Source: Aureimonas sp. OT7 (GTDB taxonomy: Bacteria > Pseudomonadota > Alphaproteobacteria > Rhizobiales > Rhizobiaceae). From it: a DNA stretch of 64,000 bases. The stretch is taken from contig NZ_CP062167.1 of NCBI RefSeq assembly GCF_014844055.1, positions 1,875,501 to 1,939,500 on the forward strand, written 5' to 3'. Positions 38,444 to 47,326 of this stretch are shown piece by piece (the first letter of the stretch is position 1; each line of letters starts with the position of its first letter). The notes beneath the pieces are model-generated. The model did not search any database. It saw only the letters and a program-made list of their open reading frames with translations, and was not told the DNA's origin. A program made the position numbers and the translations under genes.

Positions 38444-39261
38444 ATGGCATTCATAGAGGCAAAAGCGGCACGAACCTGCATGTGAAGGACATGGGGCAGG
38501 GCCGGCCCGTGGTTTTGATCCACGGCTGGCCGTTGACGGGCGACATGTTTGAATACCAGTCGCTTGCCCTGCTGGAAGCGGGTTTTCGGGTGATCACCTA
38601 TGATCGCCGCGGCTTCGGCCAATCCGGCCACCCGTCCACGGGCTACGACTACAATACGTTTGCGGACGACCTGGCGGCGGTTCTGGAGGGTCTGGACCTC
38701 AACGACGTATCGTTGGTCGGCTTTTCCATGGGCGGCGGCGAGATTGCACGATATCTCAGCCGCCGTGGCGCATCGAGGGTCGGCAAGGTGGTGTTGATCG
38801 CCTCGGTGGCAGGTTATCTCCTGAAGGACGACACCAACCCCGATGGCGTCGATGCCAGCGTCTTCGAAGACATGAAAAGCCAGATCCGCAAGGACAGGTT
38901 CGCCTTCCTGCAAAGCTTCGCCAAGCAGTTCTACGGCGTCGGGCTGGTCAGCCGGCCGGTCAGCCAGGGCATTCTGGACTGGTCCTTCGTGCTGGGTGTC
39001 ATGGCAAGCCCGAAGGCGACGATCGATTGCGTCGACGCGTTCAGCCGGACGGATTTCCGCCCCGACTTCGCCTCCTTCACGGTGCCGACACTGGTGATCC
39101 ACGGAACGGGAGACGACACGGTGCCGATCGACCTGACGGGCCGGGCTGCGGCCGGCGCGATTTCGGGCGCGCGGCTCATCGAATATGACGGCGAGCCGCA
39201 TGGCCTGTTCGCCACGGTTCCGGACCGCCTGAACGCCGATCTGATCGAGTTTCTACGCTAG
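38444..39261 (+). CDS. Alpha/beta hydrolase (non-haem chloroperoxidase type), apparent frameshift near the start
   Basis: The body (from about 38470) encodes a family-typical hydrolase: RPVVLIHGWPLTGD, the nucleophile elbow VGFSMGGGEIARYL, acidic HGTGDDTVPID and catalytic His in EYDGEPHGLF. The natural start ATG 38444, 7 bp after GAGGAG, encodes MAFIEAKA and then runs out of frame. Adding one A to the AAAA run at 38461-38464 restores MAFIEAKSGTNLHVKD, the usual family N-terminus. Either one base was lost (mutation or sequencing error) or translation begins at TTG 38416 in the other frame. Confidence 0.7.
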
Positions 39262-39275
39262 GGGCGCGCGCCCCC

Positions 39276-40043
39276 TCAAGGCGGCGGCAGTGCGCCGATG
39301 CGCCGAAGATGGCTCAGGATAGCGCGTGCGGCGGTTTCCGGATCGGGGTCCACTAACAGGTCTCCGCCGCCGCCGGCGGCGGACGCTGTCGCCGCCTTGA
39401 GCCGGTCGGCCGCACTGCCGCCGCTGACCGCGCCGCGCATGATGCGGGCGCGGGGCCGGTGCGGCCGCATCCCCAGATCGTCTTCGACTTCGGTCGGAAC
39501 AGGTGAGGCAGCCACCGTTTCGATACGCCCGCGCCGGGCCTGCCCGAAGGCATAGGGCAGGGCGGCCGGCGCCGAAGGGTGCACCGTCACGACCATCGGA
39601 AACCTTTGATGGACGCGCCGCCGCATTCCCTTCGGCAATGCCTGTTCCACCGTTAACGCCCCGTCGCCTGCCTGGGAAAGGCGCACGGCATCCGAAAGGA
39701 TCGGCCAGCCCAGCGCCTTGGCCAGAAGATAGGGCAGAAGGCCCGTGTCGCCGCTGCCCGTGGCGCGGTTGCCCGCCAGCACGAGATCGGGTCCGATGCG
39801 TAAAATCATGTCTGCAAGAACGGGCAGGACGTCCGCCTGCGCCGGCACCATCAGATGCCGGATTGTACTTAAGCCATGGCCAAGCGCCGGCCGCACGGCA
39901 TCGGCGTGCGGGCCGGCATGAAGCCCGGTCGTTTCCGCACCCAGATCGGACGCAAGTCGTATGGCGCAAAGCTCTGCCATCGGTGGAGCGGGGTTGCCGG
40001 TGGTTGGGCTATGCCCGGCGGATAGCAGCACCAGTGCCTTCAT
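39276..40043 (-). CDS. Electron transfer flavoprotein beta subunit, dimethylglycine-cluster type
   Basis: A 255-residue EtfB-like subunit that, with EtfA, accepts electrons from dimethylglycine demethylase. It has the adenine-nucleotide alpha-hydrolase fold: MKALVLLSAGHSP, DLVLAGNRATGSGDTGLLPYLLAKALGWP (AMP-binding region), VHQRFPMVVTVHP and a shortened tail. It is divergent from housekeeping EtfB, as expected for the betaine-cluster paralogue. Its start overlaps the etfA stop by 4 bp. Last gene of the minus-strand series. Confidence 0.8.
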   Translation of the reverse strand: MKALVLLSAGHSPTTGNPAPPMAELCAIRLASDLGAETTGLHAGPHADAVRPALGHGLSTIRHLMVPAQADVLPVLADMILRIGPDLVLAGNRATGSGDTGLLPYLLAKALGWPILSDAVRLSQAGDGALTVEQALPKGMRRRVHQRFPMVVTVHPSAPAALPYAFGQARRGRIETVAASPVPTEVEDDLGMRPHRPRARIMRGAVSGGSAADRLKAATASAAGGGGDLLVDPDPETAARAILSHLRRIGALPPP

Positions 40044-41212
40044 GACTGCCGCTCCGCTTCCAGCAGGCGCTTCAGCGCCTCCATTACCGGCTGGGCATCG
40101 GCAACGATGGCAAGTCCGGCCCGCTCGATCATGGCTGCGTGCAGGTCGGTATTGACCGCCACGACATGCTCGCAACCGGCGATGCCCTGGAGATGCTGGG
40201 GTGCGCCGGCGATACCGAGCGCCAGGTAGCAATCCGCCGCCAGCACGGTGCCGGAGGCGCCCACTTGCGCCGCGCGTGGCATGAGGCCGGCATCGCAGAC
40301 GACGCGGCTCGCGCCCGGCGTCGCCCCCAGCAAGGCGGCAACCTCTCGGAACAGGTCGAAATCATGGATTCCGTTGCCGGCCGAAACCACGAAGCCGGCC
40401 TCGCCCAACGGCAGCGAGCCCGCTTGCGGACGGATCACCTCTGCCATCCGCTTTCCCCCCGGAAGATCGCCGATGACCATCGACCGCGCCTCGCGGCGGT
40501 CGGCGCCATGCGGCAGGATCATCTCTGGCGCGATCGTCATGACCGGCGTGGCTTCGGCCACCTGGTCGAGGCCCCGGCCGGGCAGGGCGCGGACGACGCC
40601 GCGCGCCGATATCTGCTCGACGCCCGCAAACAGCGCCTGCCCCCGCTCCACGGCGATGCGGCGGGCAAGGTCCCCGCCATCGCCGGTTTCCGCCGCCAGC
40701 ACATGACGGGGCCGGAGGGCCTCGATGAGGGCGAGCGCAAGCTGCGCCCTGTCTTCCGGATGGGCTGCTTTTGGCAGCGCGATCACCCTGTCCGCGCCCG
40801 CACTTCCAGCGTCAGCGGGCGGCCCTTCCGCCGCCAGGACGACGCCGCCCCCGGTGCCGGCCAGTTGCCGCGCCGCGCCGAGCACCTGCCGGTCGACGGG
40901 CGACAGCCGTCCATCCCCGGGATCGGCGAAAACGAGAACCCAGAATGCGGGGTCTTCGACGCTCACCACGCGATCGGTGCCGGGGCTGGTGGCCTGCGTT
41001 GGCGCCATGCCGGTCACCGGGCCTGCGCGCTGGCCACGATCCAGCCGCAACCGTGGGCCGGCCGCAACCATCTGGGCAATTATCCCGGCCCTCGGGTCCA
41101 CCCGTCGTCGCGGGGCCGCTTCGCCGCCACGCCGGTCGTAGCGCGGCCGCGCCGTACCCGGCACCAGCAGCCGCGCAAGCTCCAATCTCGGATCTTTCCG
41201 CTGCCGGGTCAT
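40040..41212 (-). CDS. Electron transfer flavoprotein alpha subunit, dimethylglycine-cluster type
   Basis: A 390-residue EtfA-like subunit. The N-terminal 60 residues are basic and unrelated to standard EtfA. The FAD-binding half includes ARSMVIGDLPGGKRMAEVIRPQAG, VVCDAGLMPRAAQVGASGTVLAADCYLALGIAGAPQH (FAD fold) and VVAVNTDLHAAMIERAGLAIVAD. Start at 41212 overlaps the dgcB stop (ATGA), and it overlaps etfB too, so the three are translationally coupled. It should pass electrons from DgcAB to the quinone pool. Confidence 0.8.
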   Translation of the reverse strand: MTRQRKDPRLELARLLVPGTARPRYDRRGGEAAPRRRVDPRAGIIAQMVAAGPRLRLDRGQRAGPVTGMAPTQATSPGTDRVVSVEDPAFWVLVFADPGDGRLSPVDRQVLGAARQLAGTGGGVVLAAEGPPADAGSAGADRVIALPKAAHPEDRAQLALALIEALRPRHVLAAETGDGGDLARRIAVERGQALFAGVEQISARGVVRALPGRGLDQVAEATPVMTIAPEMILPHGADRREARSMVIGDLPGGKRMAEVIRPQAGSLPLGEAGFVVSAGNGIHDFDLFREVAALLGATPGASRVVCDAGLMPRAAQVGASGTVLAADCYLALGIAGAPQHLQGIAGCEHVVAVNTDLHAAMIERAGLAIVADAQPVMEALKRLLEAERQS

Positions 41213-43101
41213 GCGGGCACCGGCATGCGGTTTTCGGCGCGCTCCGCTGCGCGCAGCACCAGCTCCGCTATGTCGAGGACATCGGGCCGGTCGCCGACGA
41301 CGCCTTCCAGCATGGCCGTGCATTGCGGGCAGGCCACGGCCACCACCGCCGCGCCCGTACCGCGCGCCTGCTCCATGCGGATATCGGGGATGCGGCGGTC
41401 TCCCTCCACATCCGCCAGCGGCGCACCGCCGCCGCCGCCGCAGCACATGGAGCGGCGTCCGTGCCGGCCCATTTCCTTCAGTTCGATACCAAGGCGGGAA
41501 AGCAGCCGGCGCGGCGCTTCCACCTCCCCGTTGTAGCGGCCGAGATAGCACGGGTCGTGGTAGGTGACGGCCTGCCCCAACAGGTCGGACAGGGACAGGG
41601 CGCCACTTTCGGCCAGCGCGTCCAGGAAGGCGGTGTGGTGGATGACCTCGTAATGTCCGCCGAAGGCGGGGTATTCGTTGCGAAGCACGTGCAACGCATG
41701 GGGATCGGCGGTCAGGATGCGGCCGAACCGATAGCGCGACAGCGTTTCGACGTTCAGAAGCGCCAGTCGCTGGAACGTCGCCTCGTCACCCAGCCGACGC
41801 GCCGTATCGCCGCAGTCGCGCTCTTCCGTGCCGAGCACGGCGAAATCGACGCCGGCGCGGTGCATCAGCCGCACCAGCGCGCGCAGGGTGCGCTGGTAGC
41901 GCAGGTCGTAGGCGCCTTCGCCAAGCCACAGCAGGATATGGGCCTCTTTCTTTTCGGCCATGAGAGGCAATGCCAGCCCCCCGGCAAAGTCGCCGCGCGC
42001 CGAAAGCGGCCGGCCGCCGATTTCGTCGGCGGTGCGCAGGCGAGCCAGAGTTTCCTCCGCCTTGGGCGGCACGGCGCCGAGTTCCAACGTCTGGAAGCGC
42101 CGCAGACCCACGATGGCGTCGACATGCTCGATCATCATCGGGCATTCCTCCACGCAGGCGCGGCATGTCGTGCAGGACCACAGCGTATCCGGATGGACCA
42201 GGCCCTCCGCACCGACGATGGGCGCGTGCATGCCGCTGATGCCGGCCACGGGGCGCGCATTGGGGTAGGGGCTGCCGGCATAGGCAGGGTCGCCGCCCGG
42301 GGTCGATGCGGCGGCCAGGTCCTGAATGAAGCGCTTCGGATTCAGCGGCTGGCCCGCCGCGAAGGCCGGGCAGGCCGTTTCGCACCGGCCGCACTGTATG
42401 CAGGCATCGAAGGACAGGAGCCGGTTCCACGCCATATCGGCCGGCGTTTCGATGCCGAGCCTGTCATCGGCCAGATCCAGCACCGGAAGGGCGGTGGATA
42501 ATCCGCCGTCGAAACGCCCCGGCCTTGGATGGGCGGCAAGGTGCAGCGCACCGGCAACGGCATGCCGCATCGGGCCGGCGCCCGTCTGGTAGGCAAGGCC
42601 GAGCCCGCCGGCCAGCGCCAGCGCAAAACCGAATAGGTTGACTGCCGGGGACAGCGGCAGCGCCGCCATCGTCCCACCCGCCGCATAGGCCAGCAACAGA
42701 ACAGGCAAAAGCTGGAACGCCCCTTTGGACAGGCGCTTCGGTGTGGGCGGACGACGCCGCAGGCCCACCATCACCGCGCCCGCCAGCATGGCGGCGAAGA
42801 CGAGGGCGGTCAGCCAGCTAAACTCCGGCAGCGCACCCAGCGGCGTCGCAAGGCCGACAAGGGCGAGGGCGGAGCCGGCCAGCAACCCACCCGCCACCAA
42901 TGCGTGCATCCGCGCGGTGAACGGGTCGCGGGCAACCACGGCATGGACGTCGTGCAGGTAGCGGCGCGGCATCGCCGCAAGGCCGGAAGCCCACGCCACC
43001 CCGGCCGGAGCCCCCCGACGCCAGATGGCGATGCGCGGCGCCAGCCGCAGCGCGGCGACGATGAGCATGGCGATGACGGCGATGCCGAGGGCGGAGGTCA
43101 T
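41209..43101 (-). CDS. Dimethylglycine demethylase subunit DgcB (iron-sulfur oxidoreductase)
   Basis: A 630-residue membrane-bound Fe-S protein. Four or five helices in the first 190 residues are followed by two 4Fe-4S ferredoxin motifs (CIQCGRCETACP and CTTCRACVEECP) and two CCG domains (DPCYLGRYNGEVEAPR with SMCCGGGGGAP, and VAVACPQCTAML). It resembles DgcB of the Pseudomonas dimethylglycine pathway. It lies 22 bp after dgcA and overlaps etfA. Confidence 0.9.
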   Translation of the reverse strand: MTSALGIAVIAMLIVAALRLAPRIAIWRRGAPAGVAWASGLAAMPRRYLHDVHAVVARDPFTARMHALVAGGLLAGSALALVGLATPLGALPEFSWLTALVFAAMLAGAVMVGLRRRPPTPKRLSKGAFQLLPVLLLAYAAGGTMAALPLSPAVNLFGFALALAGGLGLAYQTGAGPMRHAVAGALHLAAHPRPGRFDGGLSTALPVLDLADDRLGIETPADMAWNRLLSFDACIQCGRCETACPAFAAGQPLNPKRFIQDLAAASTPGGDPAYAGSPYPNARPVAGISGMHAPIVGAEGLVHPDTLWSCTTCRACVEECPMMIEHVDAIVGLRRFQTLELGAVPPKAEETLARLRTADEIGGRPLSARGDFAGGLALPLMAEKKEAHILLWLGEGAYDLRYQRTLRALVRLMHRAGVDFAVLGTEERDCGDTARRLGDEATFQRLALLNVETLSRYRFGRILTADPHALHVLRNEYPAFGGHYEVIHHTAFLDALAESGALSLSDLLGQAVTYHDPCYLGRYNGEVEAPRRLLSRLGIELKEMGRHGRRSMCCGGGGGAPLADVEGDRRIPDIRMEQARGTGAAVVAVACPQCTAMLEGVVGDRPDVLDIAELVLRAAERAENRMPVPA

Positions 43102-43123
43102 TCGGTGCGCCCCCGGTCCATGG

Positions 43124-45163
43124 TCAGATATCCTTGCAGAGGCGCAGCGCGTCGTAGATGGCGGCGTGGATGTTGCGGCCGGCTACGGCATCGCCGATGC
43201 GATAGAGCGCGAACCCTTCGCCGTCACCCGGTTGCGCCCGGCCGGCCACCAGCGCCTCCTGGTCGGTCTGGCCGTGGTTGCGGGATTTTGCCTTCAGGCC
43301 GAAATAGAGCTGGTCCACCGGCAGGCTGCCATAGTCGACCACGACGCGGTCCACGACCCGCTCTTCTTCCGCATCGGTATAGGTGTTGCGCAGTGCCGCA
43401 ACCAAACGGTTGCCCTCGGGATAGATCTCGATCAGCTCCATGTTGGGCGACATCACCACGCCGAGCTTGTAAAGCTCGCGGAGATGGATCGGCTGGTTGG
43501 TCGTGCCGATTTCCTCTCCCACCATCCGGTCATGCGTGGCGATCTCCACCAGGCAGCCGCGCTTTGCCAGATGCTCGGCGGTCGAGGACGCGTTGTGCTG
43601 GCCCTGCTCGTCGTAGACGAGGACGGAGCCGGTCGGCTCAACGGCCCCGGTGAGCACATCCCAGGTGGACACGGCGAAACTGTCGGCGCCCTTGGCATGG
43701 CCCAGATTGGGCCTGCCGCCGGTAGCCACGATGACGATGTCGGGCTTTTCCGCAAGGACCGCTTCCTCGGTCGCTTCCTGCCCGATCCGCATATCGACGC
43801 CCAGCTTCACCACCTGGGCATTCAGCCATCGCGAAATGCCGGACAGGGCCTCCCGCCACGTGGCCTTGGCGGCAATGGAAATCTGCCCTCCGGTGGCGGC
43901 CTGCTTCTCGAACAGGACGACGGAGTGGCCGCGCAGCGCCAGAACACGGGCGGCCTCCAGCCCGGCCGGGCCGCCGCCGATCACCACGGCCTTCTTGCGC
44001 GTCGTGCCGGGGGCCACGTCATGCGGCATCGTCGCCTCGCGCCCGGTGGCGGCGTTCTGGATGCAGAGGGCATCGCCACCGACATAGATTCGGTCGATGC
44101 AGTAGCCGGCCCCGACGCATTGCCGGATATCGTCGGCACGGCCCTCCTGCAGCTTGCGGATCAAATGCGGGTCGGCGATATGGGCGCGCGTCATTGCCAC
44201 CATGTCGACATGGCCCTCGGCGACGGCACGGGCCGCGCTGGCAAGATCGGTCACGCGCTGGGCGTGGAACACCGGTATGTCCACCTCGCGCTTGATGGCG
44301 CTCGGCAGGTACAGGAAGGGTGCGACCGGAAAGCTCATGTTCGGCAGGGATACGGCGTGGGCGATATGGTCGCGTGCCTGCCCGCCGATGATGTTGAGAA
44401 AATCCACCAGGCCGCGCCGCGCATAGTCCGTGGCGATCGCCATCAGGGCGTCCTGCGACAGGCCGTCGCCAACCATTTCGTCGCCGGACATGCGGATGCC
44501 GATGACGAAGTCGTCGCCGGCCGCCATGCGCATCGCTTCCAGGACCTCGATGCCGAAGCGCATCCGGTTTTCCAGGCTGCCGCCATAGGCGTCGGTGCGC
44601 TGGTTCGAGGAGGGGCTCCAGAACTGGTCCACCAGATGCCCATGCGCCGCCGAAATCTCGCAGCCGTCCAGCCCGCCCTCGCGGCAGCGACGCGCCGCCT
44701 CTGCAAAGGCCCGCACCACACGGTCGATATCCTCCTGCTCCATTTCCTTCGGAACGGAGCGCGACGCCGGTTCGCGGCGGATGGATGGCGCGATGGTGGG
44801 CATCCAGTTGTCCGTATCGGACTTTGTCCGCCGTCCCATATGGGTCAGCTGGATCATCAGCCTGGCGCCGTGCCGGTGGATGCGGTCGGAAAATTCCCGG
44901 AAGAACGGGATGACGGCGTCGTCCGCCACCGAAACCTGCGCCCAGGGCGTTGCCGGACTATCGATGGCAACCGAGGACGAGCCGCCGAACATCGTAAGGC
45001 CGATGCCGCCCTTGGCCTTTTCCTCGTGGTAGAGCTGGTAACGCTCCTGCGGCTTGCCGTCCTTGCCGTAGCCGGGCGCATGGCTGGTGGACATGACGCG
45101 GTTGCGGATGGTGAGGCCCTTGATCGTCAGCGGCTTCAGGAGCGCGTCGGCATTGGCGATCAT
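43124..45163 (-). CDS. Dimethylglycine demethylase subunit DgcA
   Basis: A 679-residue member of the old-yellow-enzyme / trimethylamine dehydrogenase family. It has an N-terminal FMN TIM barrel (PLTIKGLTIRNRVMSTSHAPGY, CEISAAHGHLVDQFWSPSSNQR), a 4Fe-4S region (CVGAGYCIDRIYVGGDALCIQN) and a C-terminal FAD/NAD domain starting VVIGGGPAGLEAARVLALRGH. It removes one methyl group of N,N-dimethylglycine to give sarcosine. Stachydrine demethylase StcD is a close relative, but the gbc, sox and dgcB neighbours favour DgcA. Starts inside the regulator stop (ATGA). Confidence 0.9.
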   Translation of the reverse strand: MIANADALLKPLTIKGLTIRNRVMSTSHAPGYGKDGKPQERYQLYHEEKAKGGIGLTMFGGSSSVAIDSPATPWAQVSVADDAVIPFFREFSDRIHRHGARLMIQLTHMGRRTKSDTDNWMPTIAPSIRREPASRSVPKEMEQEDIDRVVRAFAEAARRCREGGLDGCEISAAHGHLVDQFWSPSSNQRTDAYGGSLENRMRFGIEVLEAMRMAAGDDFVIGIRMSGDEMVGDGLSQDALMAIATDYARRGLVDFLNIIGGQARDHIAHAVSLPNMSFPVAPFLYLPSAIKREVDIPVFHAQRVTDLASAARAVAEGHVDMVAMTRAHIADPHLIRKLQEGRADDIRQCVGAGYCIDRIYVGGDALCIQNAATGREATMPHDVAPGTTRKKAVVIGGGPAGLEAARVLALRGHSVVLFEKQAATGGQISIAAKATWREALSGISRWLNAQVVKLGVDMRIGQEATEEAVLAEKPDIVIVATGGRPNLGHAKGADSFAVSTWDVLTGAVEPTGSVLVYDEQGQHNASSTAEHLAKRGCLVEIATHDRMVGEEIGTTNQPIHLRELYKLGVVMSPNMELIEIYPEGNRLVAALRNTYTDAEEERVVDRVVVDYGSLPVDQLYFGLKAKSRNHGQTDQEALVAGRAQPGDGEGFALYRIGDAVAGRNIHAAIYDALRLCKDI

Positions 45164-46188
45164 GACAGGACATCCTCGGTTGGGCGCGCCGCCCCGTGGG
45201 CCGGGCGCGCCCGCTTGTCGGGCTGCGGGGGCAGGGCCCGTTCGCTGCGCGGCGCGTGGCCGAAGCGCCGCCGGTAGGCCGCCGAGAAATGGGCGGGCGA
45301 AACGAAACCGCAGGCAATGCCGACCGCCGTGACGCTCATGTCGGACTGACGCAGGAGATCGCGCGCATGGGACAGGCGAAGCGACAGGTAGTATTCTGCC
45401 GGGCCGACGCCGGTATGCTGGCGGAACAGGCGCTCCAGCTGGCGCGAAGACAGGTTGACGCGCGCGGCGATGGCCGTGACGGCCAGCGGCGCATCCATCG
45501 TGCGCCGCATCAGCATGGCGGCGTAGTCGAGGGCAGGGTGGGCAGGGCCGTGGCGCGCAACCGGGGGCTGCTGGCTTTCGCCTTCGCCGCGCAGCCTCTC
45601 CAGGATGAACTGTTCCGCCAGCCGCTGCTTGACGCCGCGTCCCAGCCGCGCCTCCACCAGCGCCGCCATCATGTCCATGGGGGCGGTGCCGCCGGTGCAG
45701 GTGAAGCGGTCCCCGTCGATGACGAAGATATCCTCCACGAACTCGACATCGGCGAATTCCTCGCGGATGGCCGACAGGTTCTCCCAATGGATGGCGCAAC
45801 GATATCCGTCCATCACGCCGGCTTCCGCCAGGGCGAAGCTACCAGTGCACAAGGCGCCCAGCGGCTGGCCGCGACGCGCCATGCGGCGCAGCTCCTCCAG
45901 CGTCCGGCGGTCGACCGACGAGCGGATATCCACGCCGCCGCAGACGAAGAGGATGTCCGGGCGGAACGGTCCGGATAGCGCGCCGGTGCGCGCCAGCGAC
46001 AGGCCGTTGGACGCTTCCACCGGCTCGCCGGACAGGCTCAGGACCTGCCAGCGATAGATGTCGCCGCCGGCCACGTAATTGGCGATACGGCAGGCCTCGA
46101 TGGCCGAACTGGCGGCGATCATCGAATAGTTCGGCAATGTCAGGAAGCCGAAGCTCGTCAGGGATGCGATGTCGGGCGGGGCTCCCAT
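45160..46188 (-). CDS. GbdR-like AraC-family regulator
   Basis: A 342-residue activator of the GlxA/ArgR2 type. An N-terminal DJ-1/PfpI (class I glutaminase-like) domain (about 10-200, FGFLTLPNYSMIAASSAIEACRIANYV, LGALCTGSFALAEAGV) is followed by an AraC helix-turn-helix pair (about 230-320, LSSRQLERLFRQHTGVGPAEYYLSLRLSHARDLL, GFVSPAHFSAAYRRRFG). Pseudomonas GbdR, same architecture and gene setting, senses glycine betaine and dimethylglycine and switches on gbc, dgc and sox genes. Encoded inside the gbcB-dgcA series (10 bp after gbcB, overlapping dgcA). Confidence 0.88.
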   Translation of the reverse strand: MGAPPDIASLTSFGFLTLPNYSMIAASSAIEACRIANYVAGGDIYRWQVLSLSGEPVEASNGLSLARTGALSGPFRPDILFVCGGVDIRSSVDRRTLEELRRMARRGQPLGALCTGSFALAEAGVMDGYRCAIHWENLSAIREEFADVEFVEDIFVIDGDRFTCTGGTAPMDMMAALVEARLGRGVKQRLAEQFILERLRGEGESQQPPVARHGPAHPALDYAAMLMRRTMDAPLAVTAIAARVNLSSRQLERLFRQHTGVGPAEYYLSLRLSHARDLLRQSDMSVTAVGIACGFVSPAHFSAAYRRRFGHAPRSERALPPQPDKRARPAHGAARPTEDVLS

Positions 46189-46198
46189 GCGATATCCC

Positions 46199-47299
46199 CT
46201 ACCGGTCTATGACGACGTCGGAGCGCGGCTTGGAGCAGCAGATCAGCACCATGCCCTGGTCGATCTCGCGCTGGCGGATGCCGCCCTGATGCGTCATGTC
46301 AACCTCGCCGGAAAGCTTCTTCGACTTGCAGGTTCCGCACAGGCCCTTGGCGCAGCTCGATGGCAGGCGCATGCCGGCCCGCCGCGCCGCATCGAGGATG
46401 GTCAGGTTTTCCGGGCATTCGACGACGCGGCGCGTCTTGGCAAATTCCACCCGGTAGGTGACCACCTGGGTCGACAGCTCTTCGGCGGCTTCCTCCACCG
46501 CCTCCCGGTCCTGCGTCGGCAGCTCCTCGAAGTTGAAGCTCTCTTCGAAGTGGCGGGTCATGTCGAAGCCCACCGCCTTCAGCATATCCCGGACGGCGGC
46601 CATGAAGGGTGCAGGGCCGCAGACGAAGACGATGCGCTCCATGAAATCGGGCGCGACCGCCTCCAGCATCGGGCGCGTCAACCGGCCGCGCAGGCCGCTC
46701 CATGCTTCATGCGGGCTGTCTTCCTCGCAGATATGGGCGACGCGGATGGAGCGGTTGCGGCGCGACATGAAGTCCAGCTCGTCGCGGAAGATAATGTCGG
46801 CCGGCGAGCGGGCGGCATGGACGAACAGGGTATCGCGGATCTCGGCGAGATCGTATGCGCTGCGCGCCATGGACATCATCGGCGTAACGCCGCTGCCGCC
46901 GGACAGGAGAAGATATTTCGGCTGCGAGGGCGCCTCCGACCAGGAGAAGTCCCCCATCGGGCCCGTTGCCCGCAGCATCATGCCGGGCCGGAAATGGTCG
47001 TGCAGCCAGTTGGAGACGGGGCCGCCGGATACGCGCTTGACGGTGATGGAAACCGTATCCGGCCGGGTTGGCGACGATGAGATCGTATAGCAGCGATAGA
47101 TCGCTTCGCCGTCGATCTCGAACTCGAAGGTCAGGAACTGGCCCGGCCTGTAGGTGAAATGCCGCCCCTTGCGCGGCGCGAAGACGAAGGTCTTCACGTC
47201 GTGCGTCTCGGCGCGCACGGCGCGGCAGATGAGGACGTCGTCCTCGTTCGGGTCCCACTCGTAATAGCCGGTGGGGGCGGGCAGGAGGGCGGTATCCAT
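46199..47299 (-). CDS. Glycine betaine monooxygenase reductase GbcB
   Basis: A 366-residue flavin and iron-sulfur reductase feeding electrons to GbcA. It has an FAD-binding RPGQFLTFEF and RCYTISSSP domain, an NAD domain with LLLSGGSGVTPMMSMAR and VFVCGPAPFMAAV, and a C-terminal plant-type 2Fe-2S domain (SSCAKGLCGTC, later ICC). Length equals the Pseudomonas protein as I recall it. ATG at 47299 is preferred over an in-frame TTG at 47308. It starts 27 bp after gbcA. Confidence 0.93.
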   Translation of the reverse strand: MDTALLPAPTGYYEWDPNEDDVLICRAVRAETHDVKTFVFAPRKGRHFTYRPGQFLTFEFEIDGEAIYRCYTISSSPTRPDTVSITVKRVSGGPVSNWLHDHFRPGMMLRATGPMGDFSWSEAPSQPKYLLLSGGSGVTPMMSMARSAYDLAEIRDTLFVHAARSPADIIFRDELDFMSRRNRSIRVAHICEEDSPHEAWSGLRGRLTRPMLEAVAPDFMERIVFVCGPAPFMAAVRDMLKAVGFDMTRHFEESFNFEELPTQDREAVEEAAEELSTQVVTYRVEFAKTRRVVECPENLTILDAARRAGMRLPSSCAKGLCGTCKSKKLSGEVDMTHQGGIRQREIDQGMVLICCSKPRSDVVIDR

Positions 47300-47326
47300 G
47301 GCGCTCAACTCAAGGCCCTTCCCGTC

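Noticed and set aside
39261..39274. GGGGCGCGCGCCCC palindrome between the hydrolase and etfB genes
   Set aside because: It is a self-complementary stretch with too little loop and no T run; a terminator cannot be supported.
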